Of a DNA stretch of 30,056 nt, positions 20,490 through 28,946 are shown piece after piece. This DNA is from an uncultured Olsenella sp. (GTDB lineage Bacteria; Actinomycetota; Coriobacteriia; Coriobacteriales; Atopobiaceae), in NCBI GenBank assembly GCA_959598545.1, contig CAUGFC010000008.1, positions 1 to 30,056 on the forward strand, in the 5' to 3' direction. Position numbers and translations under genes: made by a program. The stretch's first letter is position 1. Each line of letters begins with the position of its first letter. The notes below the pieces were generated by a model. It was not told the origin of the DNA and searched no databases. It was given only the letters and a program-made list of their open reading frames with translations.

Positions 20490-21956
20490 ATGTCCGACGC
20501 CGATAAGATTGAGCTCGTCTACTCTCTGGTTGGTTTTCCAAACGAGACGGAGTGGCTAGAGTTCAAGGAGGGAAACAGCGAAGCCGAGCGCATAGGTAGA
20601 GACATCTCTGCATTGGCAAACTCCGCCGCCTATCTTGGGCGGGACTTTGCCTATCGTATCTGGGGTGTTGCCGATGACACGCATGAGCTTGTCGGAACTA
20701 CATTCAACCCCTATACGAAGAAGGCGAGGGGAAACCAGAACCTACTAATCTGGCTGCCTCAATTCCTGTCTACAAATGCCAGCTACGAATTCGACTGCTT
20801 CAACTATGCCGAAAAGAGTTTTGTCGTTCTCAAGGTGGCTGCAGCAACTGGACAGCCGGTGAGCTTTGACAAAGCGCTCTACATTCGCGAGGGTAGTAGC
20901 ACAAAGCGCTTGGAGAGCGGATCTGCCAAGGAGGCGGAACTGTGGAGACGTCTCCAGCGCTCAGACTTCGAGACGCGTCCGGCGCTGACCGACCTTACTG
21001 TAGACGAGATCTTTGAGTTGCTTGACGTTGACGCGTACTATTCTCTCTCGGGAAATCGCAAGCCCGAACAGGAGCAGAGCATCCTCGATACGCTCTGCGA
21101 ACAGGAGCTTGTCTTCAGGCAGGACAACGGCCGCCTGGGGATATCCAACCTGGGAGCGCTGCTCGTCGGGCGCGACCTGGGGGAGTTCTACGGTCTGGGT
21201 CGGCGTGCGCTGCGTGTGATGTGCTACGCGGGCAAGGGAAACCTTGAGATCATCGAAGACCAGACGTTCAACAGCGGCTACGCACTGGCGCTTCCCAAGG
21301 CAGAGGAGTTCATAATGTCGCGCGTGCCAAAGCGCGAGTTGGTGGACGGTGCCTTTCGAAGAATCGTGGCCGCCTACCCCCAGAGAGCGGTCCGCGAGCT
21401 GCTCTCCAACACGGTGATTCACCAGGATCTCTCCGATGCTACCGAAGGTCCCATGGTGATGCTCTATGAGAACAGAATCGAGTTTTCCAATCCAGGGACG
21501 ACGCTCATTCCGGTCGCTCGGCTGCTCAACGCTCCGCCAAAGACGCGGAACACAAAACTGGTCAACCTCATGCGGCAAATGGACCTCTGCGAGGAGGGTG
21601 GTACGGGATGGGACCTGACGGTGGCGTCCTGTGAGGCCATACACATGGCCGCCCCAAAGGTGCGCAGCGAGGATGGCATGGGAACGCGTGTGACGCTTCT
21701 TGCCGGGAGTGCTTACGACCACATGACCAAGGCGGAGCGACGCGATGCTGTGTACTGGCACGCCTGCCTCATGTTCGCGCAGGGGGAGTCCATGGGGAAC
21801 CAGTCGCTGCGCGAGCGCTTCGGGCTTGAGGAGAACCGCAAGAACACGGTGGCAATGTCCAGGCTCATCAGGGATTGCTGCGAGGCAAGACTCATAAAAA
21901 GCGAGGACGAGGAGGCGGGGGACAAGTATCGCCGCTACATCCCCTATTGGGCGTGA
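20490..21956 (+). CDS. AlbA_2 (Schlafen-like) and GHKL-ATPase regulator/defence protein
   Basis: 488 residues from ATG 20490, with GGTGG upstream; GTG and TTG codons at 20481 and 20478 are alternatives. The N-terminus is an AlbA_2/Schlafen-like domain (NETEWLEFKEGN, ISALANSAAYLGRDFAYRIWGVADDTHELVGTT split over about residues 18-72, and LYIREGSSTKR near 130). The middle resembles the ATPase part of the RecG-like helicase-related family (RAVRELLSNTVIHQDLSD, VMLYENRIEFSNPGTTL, MRQMDLCEEGGTGWDL). A winged-helix-like C-terminus follows (GNQSLRERFGLEENRKNT, RLIRDCCEARLIK). These proteins occur in defence islands; some are DNA-binding regulators. Moderate GC, and bracketed by the 141-bp repeats, so probably acquired as a unit. 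Confidence 0.83.
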   Translation: MSDADKIELVYSLVGFPNETEWLEFKEGNSEAERIGRDISALANSAAYLGRDFAYRIWGVADDTHELVGTTFNPYTKKARGNQNLLIWLPQFLSTNASYEFDCFNYAEKSFVVLKVAAATGQPVSFDKALYIREGSSTKRLESGSAKEAELWRRLQRSDFETRPALTDLTVDEIFELLDVDAYYSLSGNRKPEQEQSILDTLCEQELVFRQDNGRLGISNLGALLVGRDLGEFYGLGRRALRVMCYAGKGNLEIIEDQTFNSGYALALPKAEEFIMSRVPKRELVDGAFRRIVAAYPQRAVRELLSNTVIHQDLSDATEGPMVMLYENRIEFSNPGTTLIPVARLLNAPPKTRNTKLVNLMRQMDLCEEGGTGWDLTVASCEAIHMAAPKVRSEDGMGTRVTLLAGSAYDHMTKAERRDAVYWHACLMFAQGESMGNQSLRERFGLEENRKNTVAMSRLIRDCCEARLIKSEDEEAGDKYRRYIPYWA

Positions 21957-21968
21957 CCTCGTTTGGGG

Positions 21969-22109
21969 AACACATGTTTTCTAGTTGCGCGTGAATCACA
22001 AATCGGGGCCCGAGGACGGGCCCCGATTTCTTTGCGAATCGTCTACCTGCGGTTCTTCTCGCCCATTGCATCCAGCTCTAGTTGCCTTCTAGTTATCACG
22101 TAGTTATCA
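21969..22109 (+). repeat. 141-bp direct repeat, right copy
   Basis: Begins 12 bp after the AlbA_2 stop, almost the same distance as the left copy from the ArsC-like stop. 137 of 141 positions match the left copy. Beyond it the sequence becomes host-like, leading into cutC. Confidence 0.95.
22000..22035 (+). terminator. Rho-independent terminator in the right 141-bp repeat
   Basis: AAATCGGGGCC (22000-22010) and GGCCCCGATTT (22019-22029) with an 8-nt loop and a following CTTT run. It ends the AlbA_2 transcript. Confidence 0.88.
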
Positions 22110-22181
22110 AGCGGGGCGCGAGGATATCGCGTCTGACGTCCATGGCATACTGAGTGGGAAGAACAAAGGGGGGAGAAGGCT

Positions 22182-22844
22182 ATGCTGACGCGCGAGTTCT
22201 GCGCCGAGAACATGGAGCTGGTGCCGGCGGCGGTCGCGGCCGGTGCCGCGCGCATCGAGCTCTGTGACAACCTCGCCGTGGGCGGGACCACGCCCAGCTA
22301 CGGCGTCATCGAGGCGGCGACGCGCCTTGCCGAGCGTCGTGGCTTTGACGTCATGTGTATGGTCCGCCCGCGCGGCGGCAGCTTCGAGTACACGCGCGAC
22401 GAGGCAAAGATCATGCGGAGCGACCTCTTCACCGCCGCCAGCCTCGGCGTGACGGGCGTGGTCTTCGGCTGCCTGCGCGACGGGCACCTGGACCGCGAGC
22501 TCACGTCCGAGCTCGTCGACATGGCGCACGCCCCCGGCGTCGGTCCCAGGCATGGCATCGAGGTGACCTTCCACATGGCCTTTGACGCACTGCCGGCAGA
22601 CGAGCAGCTCGACGCGATCGACTGGCTCGCAGGGCAGGGCGTGACGCGCATCCTCACGCACGGAGGTCCCGCGGGCACACCGATCGAGGACAACCTCGAC
22701 CGCCTGCGCTCCTTCGTGGAGCGCGCTGCCGGCCGCATCACGATCCTGCCCGGCGGCGGCATCACCTGGGAGAACGCCGAGCGCATCGCCGCCGAGCTGG
22801 GGGTCGGCGAGGTTCATGGCACCAAGATCGTGAGGCTCCCGTAA
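22182..22844 (+). CDS. cutC: CutC family protein (copper homeostasis)
   Basis: 220 residues, a TIM-barrel of the CutC family: EFCAENMELVPAAVAAGAARIELCDNLAVGG at the start (about 5-35), then CMVRPRGGSFEYT, MRSDL, GVVFGCL, VTFHMAFD and RILTHGGPAGTP, PGGGI. The family is linked to copper tolerance, but its biochemical activity is not settled. GGGGGGAG lies upstream of the ATG. It starts an operon with the pentapeptide-repeat protein (TAATG overlap) and the thioesterase. Confidence 0.93.
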   Translation: MLTREFCAENMELVPAAVAAGAARIELCDNLAVGGTTPSYGVIEAATRLAERRGFDVMCMVRPRGGSFEYTRDEAKIMRSDLFTAASLGVTGVVFGCLRDGHLDRELTSELVDMAHAPGVGPRHGIEVTFHMAFDALPADEQLDAIDWLAGQGVTRILTHGGPAGTPIEDNLDRLRSFVERAAGRITILPGGGITWENAERIAAELGVGEVHGTKIVRLP

Positions 22845-23524
22845 TGGCGCGGCCCCGCAGGTCGCGTCGCTTCGCCCAGGTCCGCGACGACCTCGGATGC
22901 AACCTGAGCGAGGATGAGCTGCTCGCAGCCCTGTCCGCGCCGGACGCGTACGTGGCCAACACGGCCTTCTCGGCCCTGGAGCTCTCTGACGTGACGGCAA
23001 ACGGGACGGTCTTCGAGAACGTGGTCTTCCGCGGCTGCACGTTCGAGCGCGTCAACCTCTCCAACTGCACGTTCACCGACGTGCTCTTCTCGGGATGCCG
23101 CTTTGTGCGCTGCGACATGGGGCGCAGCTGGCTCAACCGCGTGGACCTCCGCAGCTGCTCCGCGCCGGGCCTGTCCCTCCTCAAGGGTCGGCTCTCCGGC
23201 GTCTCGCTGGCGGACAGCCAGCTCGCCTACGCGGACTTCTCGGAGGCGGCCGTCGACCAGCTCGTGGCGAGCGAGACCAAGCTCTCCGAGGCGAGCTTCC
23301 ACGCCACGCGCCTGCGCCACCTGGCGCTTGACGGCTGCGACCTCTCCCGCGCAACGTTCTTCCACACGAGCCTCTCCGGCGTGGACCTCTCCACGTGCGA
23401 CGTCTCAGGGCTGCGCGTCTCGAGCGACCTGCGCGAGCTGCGCGGCGCCATCATAGGTTCCGACCAGGCCGTCGAGCTCATCGGGCTTCTCGGCATCCAG
23501 ATCAAGGAGGAGGACTGGGCATGA
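22844..23524 (+). CDS. Pentapeptide-repeat protein
   Basis: 226 residues. After a basic N-terminus (MARPRRSRRFAQ) comes a run of pentapeptide-type repeats with consensus A(D/N)Lxx, from about 45 to 195: FSALELSDVTANGTVFENVV, CTFERVNLSNCTFTDVLFSG, LDGCDLSRATFFHTSLSGVD. This gives a right-handed quadrilateral beta-helix. The C-terminal tail (AIIGSDQAVELIGLLGIQIKEEDW) is typical of the family in Actinobacteria. Some relatives protect DNA gyrase (Qnr-like), but no such function can be assigned here. It overlaps both neighbours by 1 and 4 nt. Confidence 0.88.
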   Translation: MARPRRSRRFAQVRDDLGCNLSEDELLAALSAPDAYVANTAFSALELSDVTANGTVFENVVFRGCTFERVNLSNCTFTDVLFSGCRFVRCDMGRSWLNRVDLRSCSAPGLSLLKGRLSGVSLADSQLAYADFSEAAVDQLVASETKLSEASFHATRLRHLALDGCDLSRATFFHTSLSGVDLSTCDVSGLRVSSDLRELRGAIIGSDQAVELIGLLGIQIKEEDWA

Positions 23525-23931
23525 TCGACGAGAACGCCCCGCTGGAGGAGGTCCAGCGCGTCTTTCGCAATGACCACTTCGCCACCGACGCCTGCGGCTG
23601 CCGCGTGGTGGAGGCATCCCGTGGCCACGCAGTCTGCGAGTTCGACATCACCGAGCGCCACCGCAACGAGAAGGGCGGGGTGATGGGCGGCGCCATCTTC
23701 ACGGTGGCCGACCTCGCCTTCGCCGTGGCGTCCAACGTGGGCGAGGCCACGTCCGTCTCGGTGAGCAGTTCGATCGAGTTCATGAGCGCGGCCCGCGGCA
23801 CGCGCCTCATCGCCACGGCGGACGCCGACAAGAACGGCCGCACGCTCGGCTTCTACACCTGCCTGGTCACCGACGAGCTGGGGACGCCCGTCGCCCGCGC
23901 CACGCAGACCTGCATGCACCTGCAGAAGTAG
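23521..23931 (+). CDS. Hotdog-fold thioesterase (PaaI-like)
   Basis: 136 residues from ATG 23521, overlapping the previous stop (ATGA). The hotdog core shows HRNEKGGVMGGAIFTVADLAFA (the central helix with GG and the Asp at its end) followed by SVSVSSSIEFMSAARGTRLIA and GRTLGFYTCLVTDELGTPVA, as in PaaI acyl-CoA thioesterases that relieve stalled CoA thioesters. Last gene of the cutC operon; it converges on the phosphofructokinase gene with 17 bp between. Confidence 0.88.
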   Translation: MIDENAPLEEVQRVFRNDHFATDACGCRVVEASRGHAVCEFDITERHRNEKGGVMGGAIFTVADLAFAVASNVGEATSVSVSSSIEFMSAARGTRLIATADADKNGRTLGFYTCLVTDELGTPVARATQTCMHLQK

Positions 23932-23948
23932 CGCGGCCGCTCGGCGCC

Positions 23949-25136
23949 CTACGGCAGGGGCGGCAGCTGCTCGGGCATGTCGCCCACGAGCGGGCGGACG
24001 TAGCGCAGGAAGTCCTCGGTGACGCCCATGCCGTCCTCGGAGATCCAGTCCGCGGGGACATGGCGTACCTGGTTGGCGACAGAGAGCACGTCGATGAGCT
24101 TGGTGCGCACCTCGTAGGGGTCGTCGGCGATGCGCTGGAGCGCGCACATCTTGACGCTCTCTCCGTCGAGGGCGGCACGGGCGCTCGTGCCGCCGATCAT
24201 GTAGGCCTCGTCGAGGTCCGTGCGGCTCACGACCTGGCTCGCGCAGCGCTGCAGGGTGGAGAGCTCCACCGCGCGCGTCTTGCAGCCGAGGCGCTCCTTG
24301 GTGACGGACGCGAGGTAGCGGCCGGTGCCGGAGAGCGTCGCCAGGTGGCCGAACTCGTCCACGCCGGCGCCGGGGGCGGCGAGCTCGCAGTAGAGCGTGC
24401 CGTCCGGCGTGCGGACGCCCTCGCTGACGCCCACCATGACGGTGTTCTTCTGCTCGAGGAGCTGCGCCAGGCGCTCCACGAGGACGTCCTCCACGAGCGG
24501 GACCTCGGGAAGGAGCACGAGGTCGGGCCTGGCGAGCGCGGAGGAGGCAGCGAGCCAGCCGGCGTCGCGGCCCATGATCTCCACGAAGGTGACGCTCTTG
24601 AGGTCATAGACGTCGGCGTCGAGGGCCAGCTCGGCCATCGAGGTGGCCACGAGCCGCGCCGCGCTGCCGTAGCCTGGCGTGTGGTCGGTGCCCACGAGGT
24701 CGTTGTCGATGGTCTTGGGGATGCCCATGAAGCGGATCTCGCTGCCGACGCTCTGGCCGTAGTCGCCGAGCTTGGCGATGGTGTCCATGGAGTCGTTGCC
24801 GCCGATGTAGAGCACGCAGGACGCGTCCGCCTCCTCGAAGCGGCGGAACAGGTCCTGGTAGAGGGCCTCGTTCTCCGTGGCCTTGGGGAGCTTGAAGCGG
24901 CAGCTGCCGAGCCAGCTCGCCGGCGTCTGCTTGAGCAGGGAGAGGCTGCGCGCGTCGGGGACCTTCTCGTCCAGGTCGACCGTGCGGCCGGCGAGGAAGC
25001 CCTGGATGCCGTAGCGCATGCCCGTGACGCGGACCCCCTGGGAGCGGGCCGCCGCGATGGCGCCCGCAAGGCTCGCGTTGATGGCGGCGGTGGGCCCGCC
25101 CGACTGTCCAACCAGCACGCACTTCTCGGCCGTCAT
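23949..25136 (-). CDS. 6-phosphofructokinase, diphosphate-type
   Basis: 395 residues from MTAEKCVLVGQSGGPTAAIN; GGAGG lies 5 nt before this ATG. The enzyme phosphorylates fructose 6-phosphate in glycolysis. Motifs: GQSGGPTAAINASL (phosphoryl-donor loop), YIGGNDSMDTIAKL, where GGND places an Asp at the position that favours diphosphate over ATP, MGIPKTIDNDLVGTDHTPGYG (substrate and catalytic Asp), EIMGRDAGWLA and VGVSEGV. The pattern is that of the PPi-PFK-like group of anaerobes. PPi use is inferred from the Asp and family likeness. Confidence 0.9.
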   Translation of the reverse strand: MTAEKCVLVGQSGGPTAAINASLAGAIAAARSQGVRVTGMRYGIQGFLAGRTVDLDEKVPDARSLSLLKQTPASWLGSCRFKLPKATENEALYQDLFRRFEEADASCVLYIGGNDSMDTIAKLGDYGQSVGSEIRFMGIPKTIDNDLVGTDHTPGYGSAARLVATSMAELALDADVYDLKSVTFVEIMGRDAGWLAASSALARPDLVLLPEVPLVEDVLVERLAQLLEQKNTVMVGVSEGVRTPDGTLYCELAAPGAGVDEFGHLATLSGTGRYLASVTKERLGCKTRAVELSTLQRCASQVVSRTDLDEAYMIGGTSARAALDGESVKMCALQRIADDPYEVRTKLIDVLSVANQVRHVPADWISEDGMGVTEDFLRYVRPLVGDMPEQLPPLP

Positions 25137-25201
25137 GGCGCCTCCTTGATCGCGACTGCTGTGAACCCAGCATACCGCAAGCGCGCCACCGTCTTGCGAG
25201 G

Positions 25202-25233
25202 GGGCGTCCCGCACGCATCGGTGCCAGACGCCC
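25202..25233 (-). terminator. Possible terminator after the glycerol dehydrogenase gene
   Basis: GGGCGTC (25202-25208) and GACGCCC (25227-25233) form a 7-bp stem with an 18-nt loop, about 30 bp after the minus-strand dehydrogenase stop. No U-tract. Position also overlaps the likely promoter area of the phosphofructokinase gene. Confidence 0.35.
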
Positions 25234-25262
25234 TCTCGCGGCTCTTTCTGTTGCCCGCCCCG

Positions 25263-26363
25263 CTACTTGCCGAGCACCTTGCGGCCCAGGGCATCGGCGG
25301 CGACGATGGCCGCGTGCAGCTCGTCGGGCGTGACGTCGCCCGCCAGGTTGTGAATCGTCTCTCCGGGGGCGCAGGCGTTCTCGGCGATCGTGCGGATCTG
25401 CTCGTCGGTGGTGACGCCCAGCTCCTCCAGGGTCACGGGCAGACCGACCTCGAGGCAGAAGTCCTGGACCTCGTCGAACTCGTCCTGTGAGACGCCCTCG
25501 AGGACCAGCTGGACCAGCGTGCCGAAGGCTACGCAGCAGCCGTGCGGCGCGCTGTGGCCGCCGAGGGCGGTGAGGCCGTTGTAGAAGGAGTGCGCGGCCG
25601 CGCAGTTGACGTTGTCAGCACCCACGCCGGACAGGTACACATTGGCCTCGATGATTGCGTCGAGAGCCGGAGTGACCACGTTCTTCTCGCATGCGGCGAT
25701 GGCCTGAGAGCCGTAGTCGCGCAGGGTCTCGTAGCACAGGCGCGCCAGGGCCATGCCCGCGCGGGTGATGCCGGTGCCCTCGAGGCTGGGGGACTCGGTG
25801 CGGATGGAGGCGCGGCCCTCGAAGTAGGTGCCCAGCGCGTCGCCCATTCCGGCCACCAGGAAGCTCACGGGCGCGTTGGCAATCACCTCGCTGTCGACCA
25901 TCACGGCGTCGGGGTTGGTGGGATAGAAGAGGTACTTGTCGAAGGTGCCGTCGTCGTTGTAGATGACGGAGAGGCCGGTGCAGGGGGCGTCGGTCGCGGC
26001 GACGGTCGGGATGATCACGACGTGCTTGCCCGTGTAGTAGGCGGTCGCCTTGGCGGTGTCGACGGCCGAGCCGCCCCCAACGGCGACCACGGTGTCAATC
26101 TCGTCCTGCTCGACGATGGCTTGCATCTTGGCGATCTCGCTCTTGCTGGAGATGCCCCCAAAGATCTCATAGCGGCGGTAGTCATCAGACCCGGCGTCTT
26201 CGAAGCTTTGCTCGATCTTGTCATGGCACGCCTTGTGGCCGCTCTTGGAGCAGACGAAGAGCCAGCGATGGCCCATGTAGCCCATTTCCTCGGTGAATTT
26301 GAGCAGGGCGCCCTTGCCCTGGACATACTTCAGGGGTTCCCGCATTGCACGCAAACGCTTCAT
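25263..26363 (-). CDS. gldA: Glycerol dehydrogenase (iron-type alcohol dehydrogenase family)
   Basis: 366 residues, the family length. It oxidises glycerol to dihydroxyacetone with NAD. NAD loop VVAVGGGSAVDTAKA (about 92-106) and IPTVAATDAPCT are conserved; metal ligands are Asp in GMGDALGTYFE and His in AAAHSFYNGL and SAPHGCCVAFG, matching D171, H254 and H271 of the well-studied enzymes. AGAGG lies 6 nt before MKRLRAMREPLKYVQGKGA. The open frame continues upstream but lacks a ribosome site. No dihydroxyacetone kinase is beside it in this window. Confidence 0.92.
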   Translation of the reverse strand: MKRLRAMREPLKYVQGKGALLKFTEEMGYMGHRWLFVCSKSGHKACHDKIEQSFEDAGSDDYRRYEIFGGISSKSEIAKMQAIVEQDEIDTVVAVGGGSAVDTAKATAYYTGKHVVIIPTVAATDAPCTGLSVIYNDDGTFDKYLFYPTNPDAVMVDSEVIANAPVSFLVAGMGDALGTYFEGRASIRTESPSLEGTGITRAGMALARLCYETLRDYGSQAIAACEKNVVTPALDAIIEANVYLSGVGADNVNCAAAHSFYNGLTALGGHSAPHGCCVAFGTLVQLVLEGVSQDEFDEVQDFCLEVGLPVTLEELGVTTDEQIRTIAENACAPGETIHNLAGDVTPDELHAAIVAADALGRKVLGK

Positions 26364-26533
26364 GAAAGGCCTCTTTCTCTCAGGTGGCGTCGGCATCTTG
26401 GCAGTCGGCTCCAAATTCGCCGCAATTCTAGTTCCGATGCGCGAGCGGTGTCGTGTGCGGGCGGCCATCAACACGAACTCGAAACAGAGTGGCACGGATG
26501 TCTTTGGGACTACGGGCGGGCCGGGTCTCGACG

Positions 26534-26539
26534 TATAAT
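26534..26539 (+). promoter_or_regulatory. -10 box of the PurF-like gene
   Basis: A perfect TATAAT, 55 bp before the ATG, in the 231-bp divergent gap (26364-26594) between glycerol dehydrogenase and this gene. No good -35 at 17 bp. GGGAGG gives the ribosome site. The rest of the gap shows no other clear element. Confidence 0.6.
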
Positions 26540-26594
26540 TCTCCCTTGGACTGACGTGCGGCCGCTCGTGCGACCGCGGAGGACGGGAGGCAGC

Positions 26595-28016
26595 ATGGGA
26601 GCATTTTTCGGCGCGGTTTCTCATCGCGACGTGGCACTGGACGTCTTCTTTGGCGTTGACTATCACTCACATCTGGGAACGCGCCGCGCCGGCATGGTCA
26701 CCTGCCGCGAGGGGGGCGGCTTCAACCGCCAGATCCACTCCATCGAGAATACGCCCTTCCGCACCAAGTTCGAGCACGACCTGCCCGCCCTCTCGGGCAC
26801 GTGCGGCGTGGGCTGCATCTCCGACAACGACCCGCAGCCGCTGCTCGTCCGCTCCCACCTGGGCGTCTACGCCATCTCCACGGTGGGCGCCATCGCCAAC
26901 ATCGACGAGCTCGTGGCGCGCTTCGAGAAGGACGGCCACCAGTTCATGGCCCAGAGCTCGGGCGAGGTAAACGTCAACGAGCTCGTGGCCGCGCTCATCA
27001 ACACCCAGGCGAGCATCGTCGAGGGCATCCGCTACGCGCAGGACTCGATCGAGGGCTCGCTCACGCTGCTCATCATGACCGAGGCCGGCGAGCTCATCGC
27101 CGCGCGTGACGCCATGGGCCGCCTTCCGGTCCTCATCGGCAAGGATGACGACGGCTACTGCGTGTCCTTCGAGTCCTTCGCCTACGGCAAGCTCGGCTAC
27201 GCGGACGAGTACGAGCTGGGCTCTGCGGAGATCGTGCGCATCACCGCCGACGGCTACGAGACGCTCTCCCCGGCGCGCGACGAGATGCGCATCTGCGCCT
27301 TCCTGTGGGTCTACTACGGCTACCCCAACTCCAACTACGAGGGCGTCAACGTCGAGTGCATGCGCTACCGCAACGGCGCCATCATGGCTCGCGACGAGCG
27401 CGCGGCGGGGCTGCTTCCCGAGGTGGACTACGTGGCCGGCATGCCCGACTCGGGCCTGCCCCACGGCATCGGCTACGCCAACGAGTCCGGCGTGCCGCTC
27501 GCGCGCCCCTTCGTGAAGTACACGCCCACCTGGCCGCGTTCCTTCATGCCCGCCAACCAGGAGGTCCGCAACCGCGTCGCCAAGATGAAGCAGATCCCGG
27601 TACCCGAGCTCATCCGCGACAAGCGCCTGCTGCTCGTCGACGACTCCATCGTCCGGGGCACCCAGATGCGCGAGACGATCGACTTCCTGCGCGACACCGG
27701 CGTCGCCGAGGTCCACATGCGCTCGGCCTGCCCGCCGATCATGTACGGCTGCAAGTTCCTCTCGTTCTCCCGCAGCCGCTCCGAGTACGAGCTCATCGCG
27801 CGTCGCAAGGTACGCGAGCTCGAGGGCGACGAGGGCGAGAAGCACCTCGACGAGTACGCCGACGGCCGCAGCGAGCGCAGCCGCTGCCTGCTGCGCTCCA
27901 TCTGCGAGGAGATGGGCTTCGACTCGCTGGAGTACCAGAGCCTGGACGGCATGCTCGAGGCCATCGGCATCGACCGCAAGAAGGTCTGCACCTACTGCTG
28001 GAACGGCCGCGACTAG
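26595..28016 (+). CDS. PurF-like amidophosphoribosyltransferase without N-terminal Cys
   Basis: 473 residues. The Ntn-type glutaminase domain (about 1-235) is recognisable: DYHSHLGTRRAGMV, SGTCGVGCISDNDPQPLLVR, ARDAMGRLPVLIG, SFESFAY. The phosphoribosyltransferase domain follows, with DSGLPHGIGYANESGVP and the PRPP loop LLLVDDSIVRGTQ, and it ends in KVCTYCWNGRD. The N-terminus is MGAFFGAV where PurF has MCG; the nucleophile Cys of glutamine hydrolysis is missing and no other start restores it. It may use free ammonia or a partner amidase, or have another role. I recall close relatives in Firmicutes and Coriobacteriia annotated as PurF. It is not beside other pur genes. Confidence 0.85.
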   Translation: MGAFFGAVSHRDVALDVFFGVDYHSHLGTRRAGMVTCREGGGFNRQIHSIENTPFRTKFEHDLPALSGTCGVGCISDNDPQPLLVRSHLGVYAISTVGAIANIDELVARFEKDGHQFMAQSSGEVNVNELVAALINTQASIVEGIRYAQDSIEGSLTLLIMTEAGELIAARDAMGRLPVLIGKDDDGYCVSFESFAYGKLGYADEYELGSAEIVRITADGYETLSPARDEMRICAFLWVYYGYPNSNYEGVNVECMRYRNGAIMARDERAAGLLPEVDYVAGMPDSGLPHGIGYANESGVPLARPFVKYTPTWPRSFMPANQEVRNRVAKMKQIPVPELIRDKRLLLVDDSIVRGTQMRETIDFLRDTGVAEVHMRSACPPIMYGCKFLSFSRSRSEYELIARRKVRELEGDEGEKHLDEYADGRSERSRCLLRSICEEMGFDSLEYQSLDGMLEAIGIDRKKVCTYCWNGRD

Positions 28017-28044
28017 GCGCGGGCGGCGGGCCCTGGGCCCGCGC
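28017..28044. terminator. GC-rich hairpin between convergent genes
   Basis: GCGCGGGC (28017-28024) pairs with GCCCGCGC (28037-28044). It fills the 30 bp between the stops of the PurF-like and radical SAM genes and could end both transcripts. No U-tract. Confidence 0.5.
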
Positions 28045-28046
28045 CG

Positions 28047-28946
28047 CTAGCAGTTGCCCACGTAGACGTGGTCGAGGTGTCGGCGTGACACCTCGGCGAG
28101 CCTGCGCACGACCTCGACGGGCGTGGGCGGCCGGTCCGTGAGGCGCCAGCGCGGGAAGAAGCGGGTGACGTGGTGCGCGACCGTCTCGCGCCCGCGTCCG
28201 CCGTCGAGGCCCGCGAGCCAGCCCGCGAGCTCGTCCATCTCGGTCTCGCCGTCGTTCATGCCCGGCACCACGAGCGTGGTCACCTCGAGGTGGCAGCGCG
28301 GGTCGGCGGCGAGTCGCTCGATCGTGTCGCGCACGCGCGCGAGCGAGCCCGGCGCGCCGCCGCAGGCGTCGTAGAACGCGTCCGAGAAGCCCTTGAGGTC
28401 GATGTTCGCCGCGTCGAGAAGCCCCTCGAGCCCGTCGATGACGGCCGGCTCCACGCACCCGTTGGACACGAGCACGTTGACGAGGCCCGCCTCGTGCGCC
28501 AGGCGTGCGCAGTCGCGGACGTACTCCCAGGTGACGAGCGGCTCGTTGTAGGTGTAGGCGATGCCGGAGACCCGGTCGTCCCGCTCCCGCGCATCGAGCG
28601 CGAGCGCCACCGTCCCATCGGGGGAGACCTCGCGCCAGGGCACGTCCTTCTCGCCCGCCTGCGAGATCTCCCAGTTCTGGCAGAAGGGGCAGCGCAGGTT
28701 GCAGCCGTAGCCGCCCACGGAGACCACGTACGTGCCGGGCATGAAGCGGACGAGCGGCTTCTTCTCGATGGGGTCGAGTGCGATCGACGCGAGGCGCCCG
28801 TAGCCGTCCGGCACGACGCGGCCGTCGCGGTTGCGGCGCGCCCGACAGGCGCCGAGCGCCCCCGGGGCGAGTCGGCAGCGGCGCGGGCAGACGTCGCAGA
28901 CGGCGGTGCCGGCGACGGGCGCGCGGTCCTTTTCGCCCGCGCTCAT
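28047..28946 (-). CDS. amrS: AmmeMemoRadiSam system radical SAM enzyme
   Basis: 299 residues. An N-terminal Cys-rich start (VCDVCPRRCRLAPGALGACRARR, about 16-38) as in this family, then the radical SAM core with VGGYGCNLRCPFCQNWEIS (C-x3-C-x2-C for the 4Fe-4S cluster) followed by YTYNEPLVTWEYVRD, NVLVSNG, NIDLKGFSD and VTTLVVPGMNDGETEM. The C-terminus HHVTRFFPRWRLTDRPPTP is conserved in AmrS. The start overlaps the stop of the Memo/AMMECR1 gene by 4 nt, so both are translated together. The modification performed by this system is not established. Confidence 0.9.
   Translation of the reverse strand: MSAGEKDRAPVAGTAVCDVCPRRCRLAPGALGACRARRNRDGRVVPDGYGRLASIALDPIEKKPLVRFMPGTYVVSVGGYGCNLRCPFCQNWEISQAGEKDVPWREVSPDGTVALALDARERDDRVSGIAYTYNEPLVTWEYVRDCARLAHEAGLVNVLVSNGCVEPAVIDGLEGLLDAANIDLKGFSDAFYDACGGAPGSLARVRDTIERLAADPRCHLEVTTLVVPGMNDGETEMDELAGWLAGLDGGRGRETVAHHVTRFFPRWRLTDRPPTPVEVVRRLAEVSRRHLDHVYVGNC

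Noticed and set aside
20312..22109. The AlbA_2 unit as an integron cassette or insertion sequence
   Set aside because: No integron integrase or recognisable attC core sites, no transposase and no terminal inverted repeats; only direct repeats are present.
24060..25490. Long plus-strand frame opposite phosphofructokinase
   Set aside because: No motifs, and the minus strand carries an unmistakable enzyme with a ribosome site.
26364..26594. A purine riboswitch before the PurF-like gene
   Set aside because: No conserved aptamer pattern was seen; only a -10 box and a GC-rich leader.
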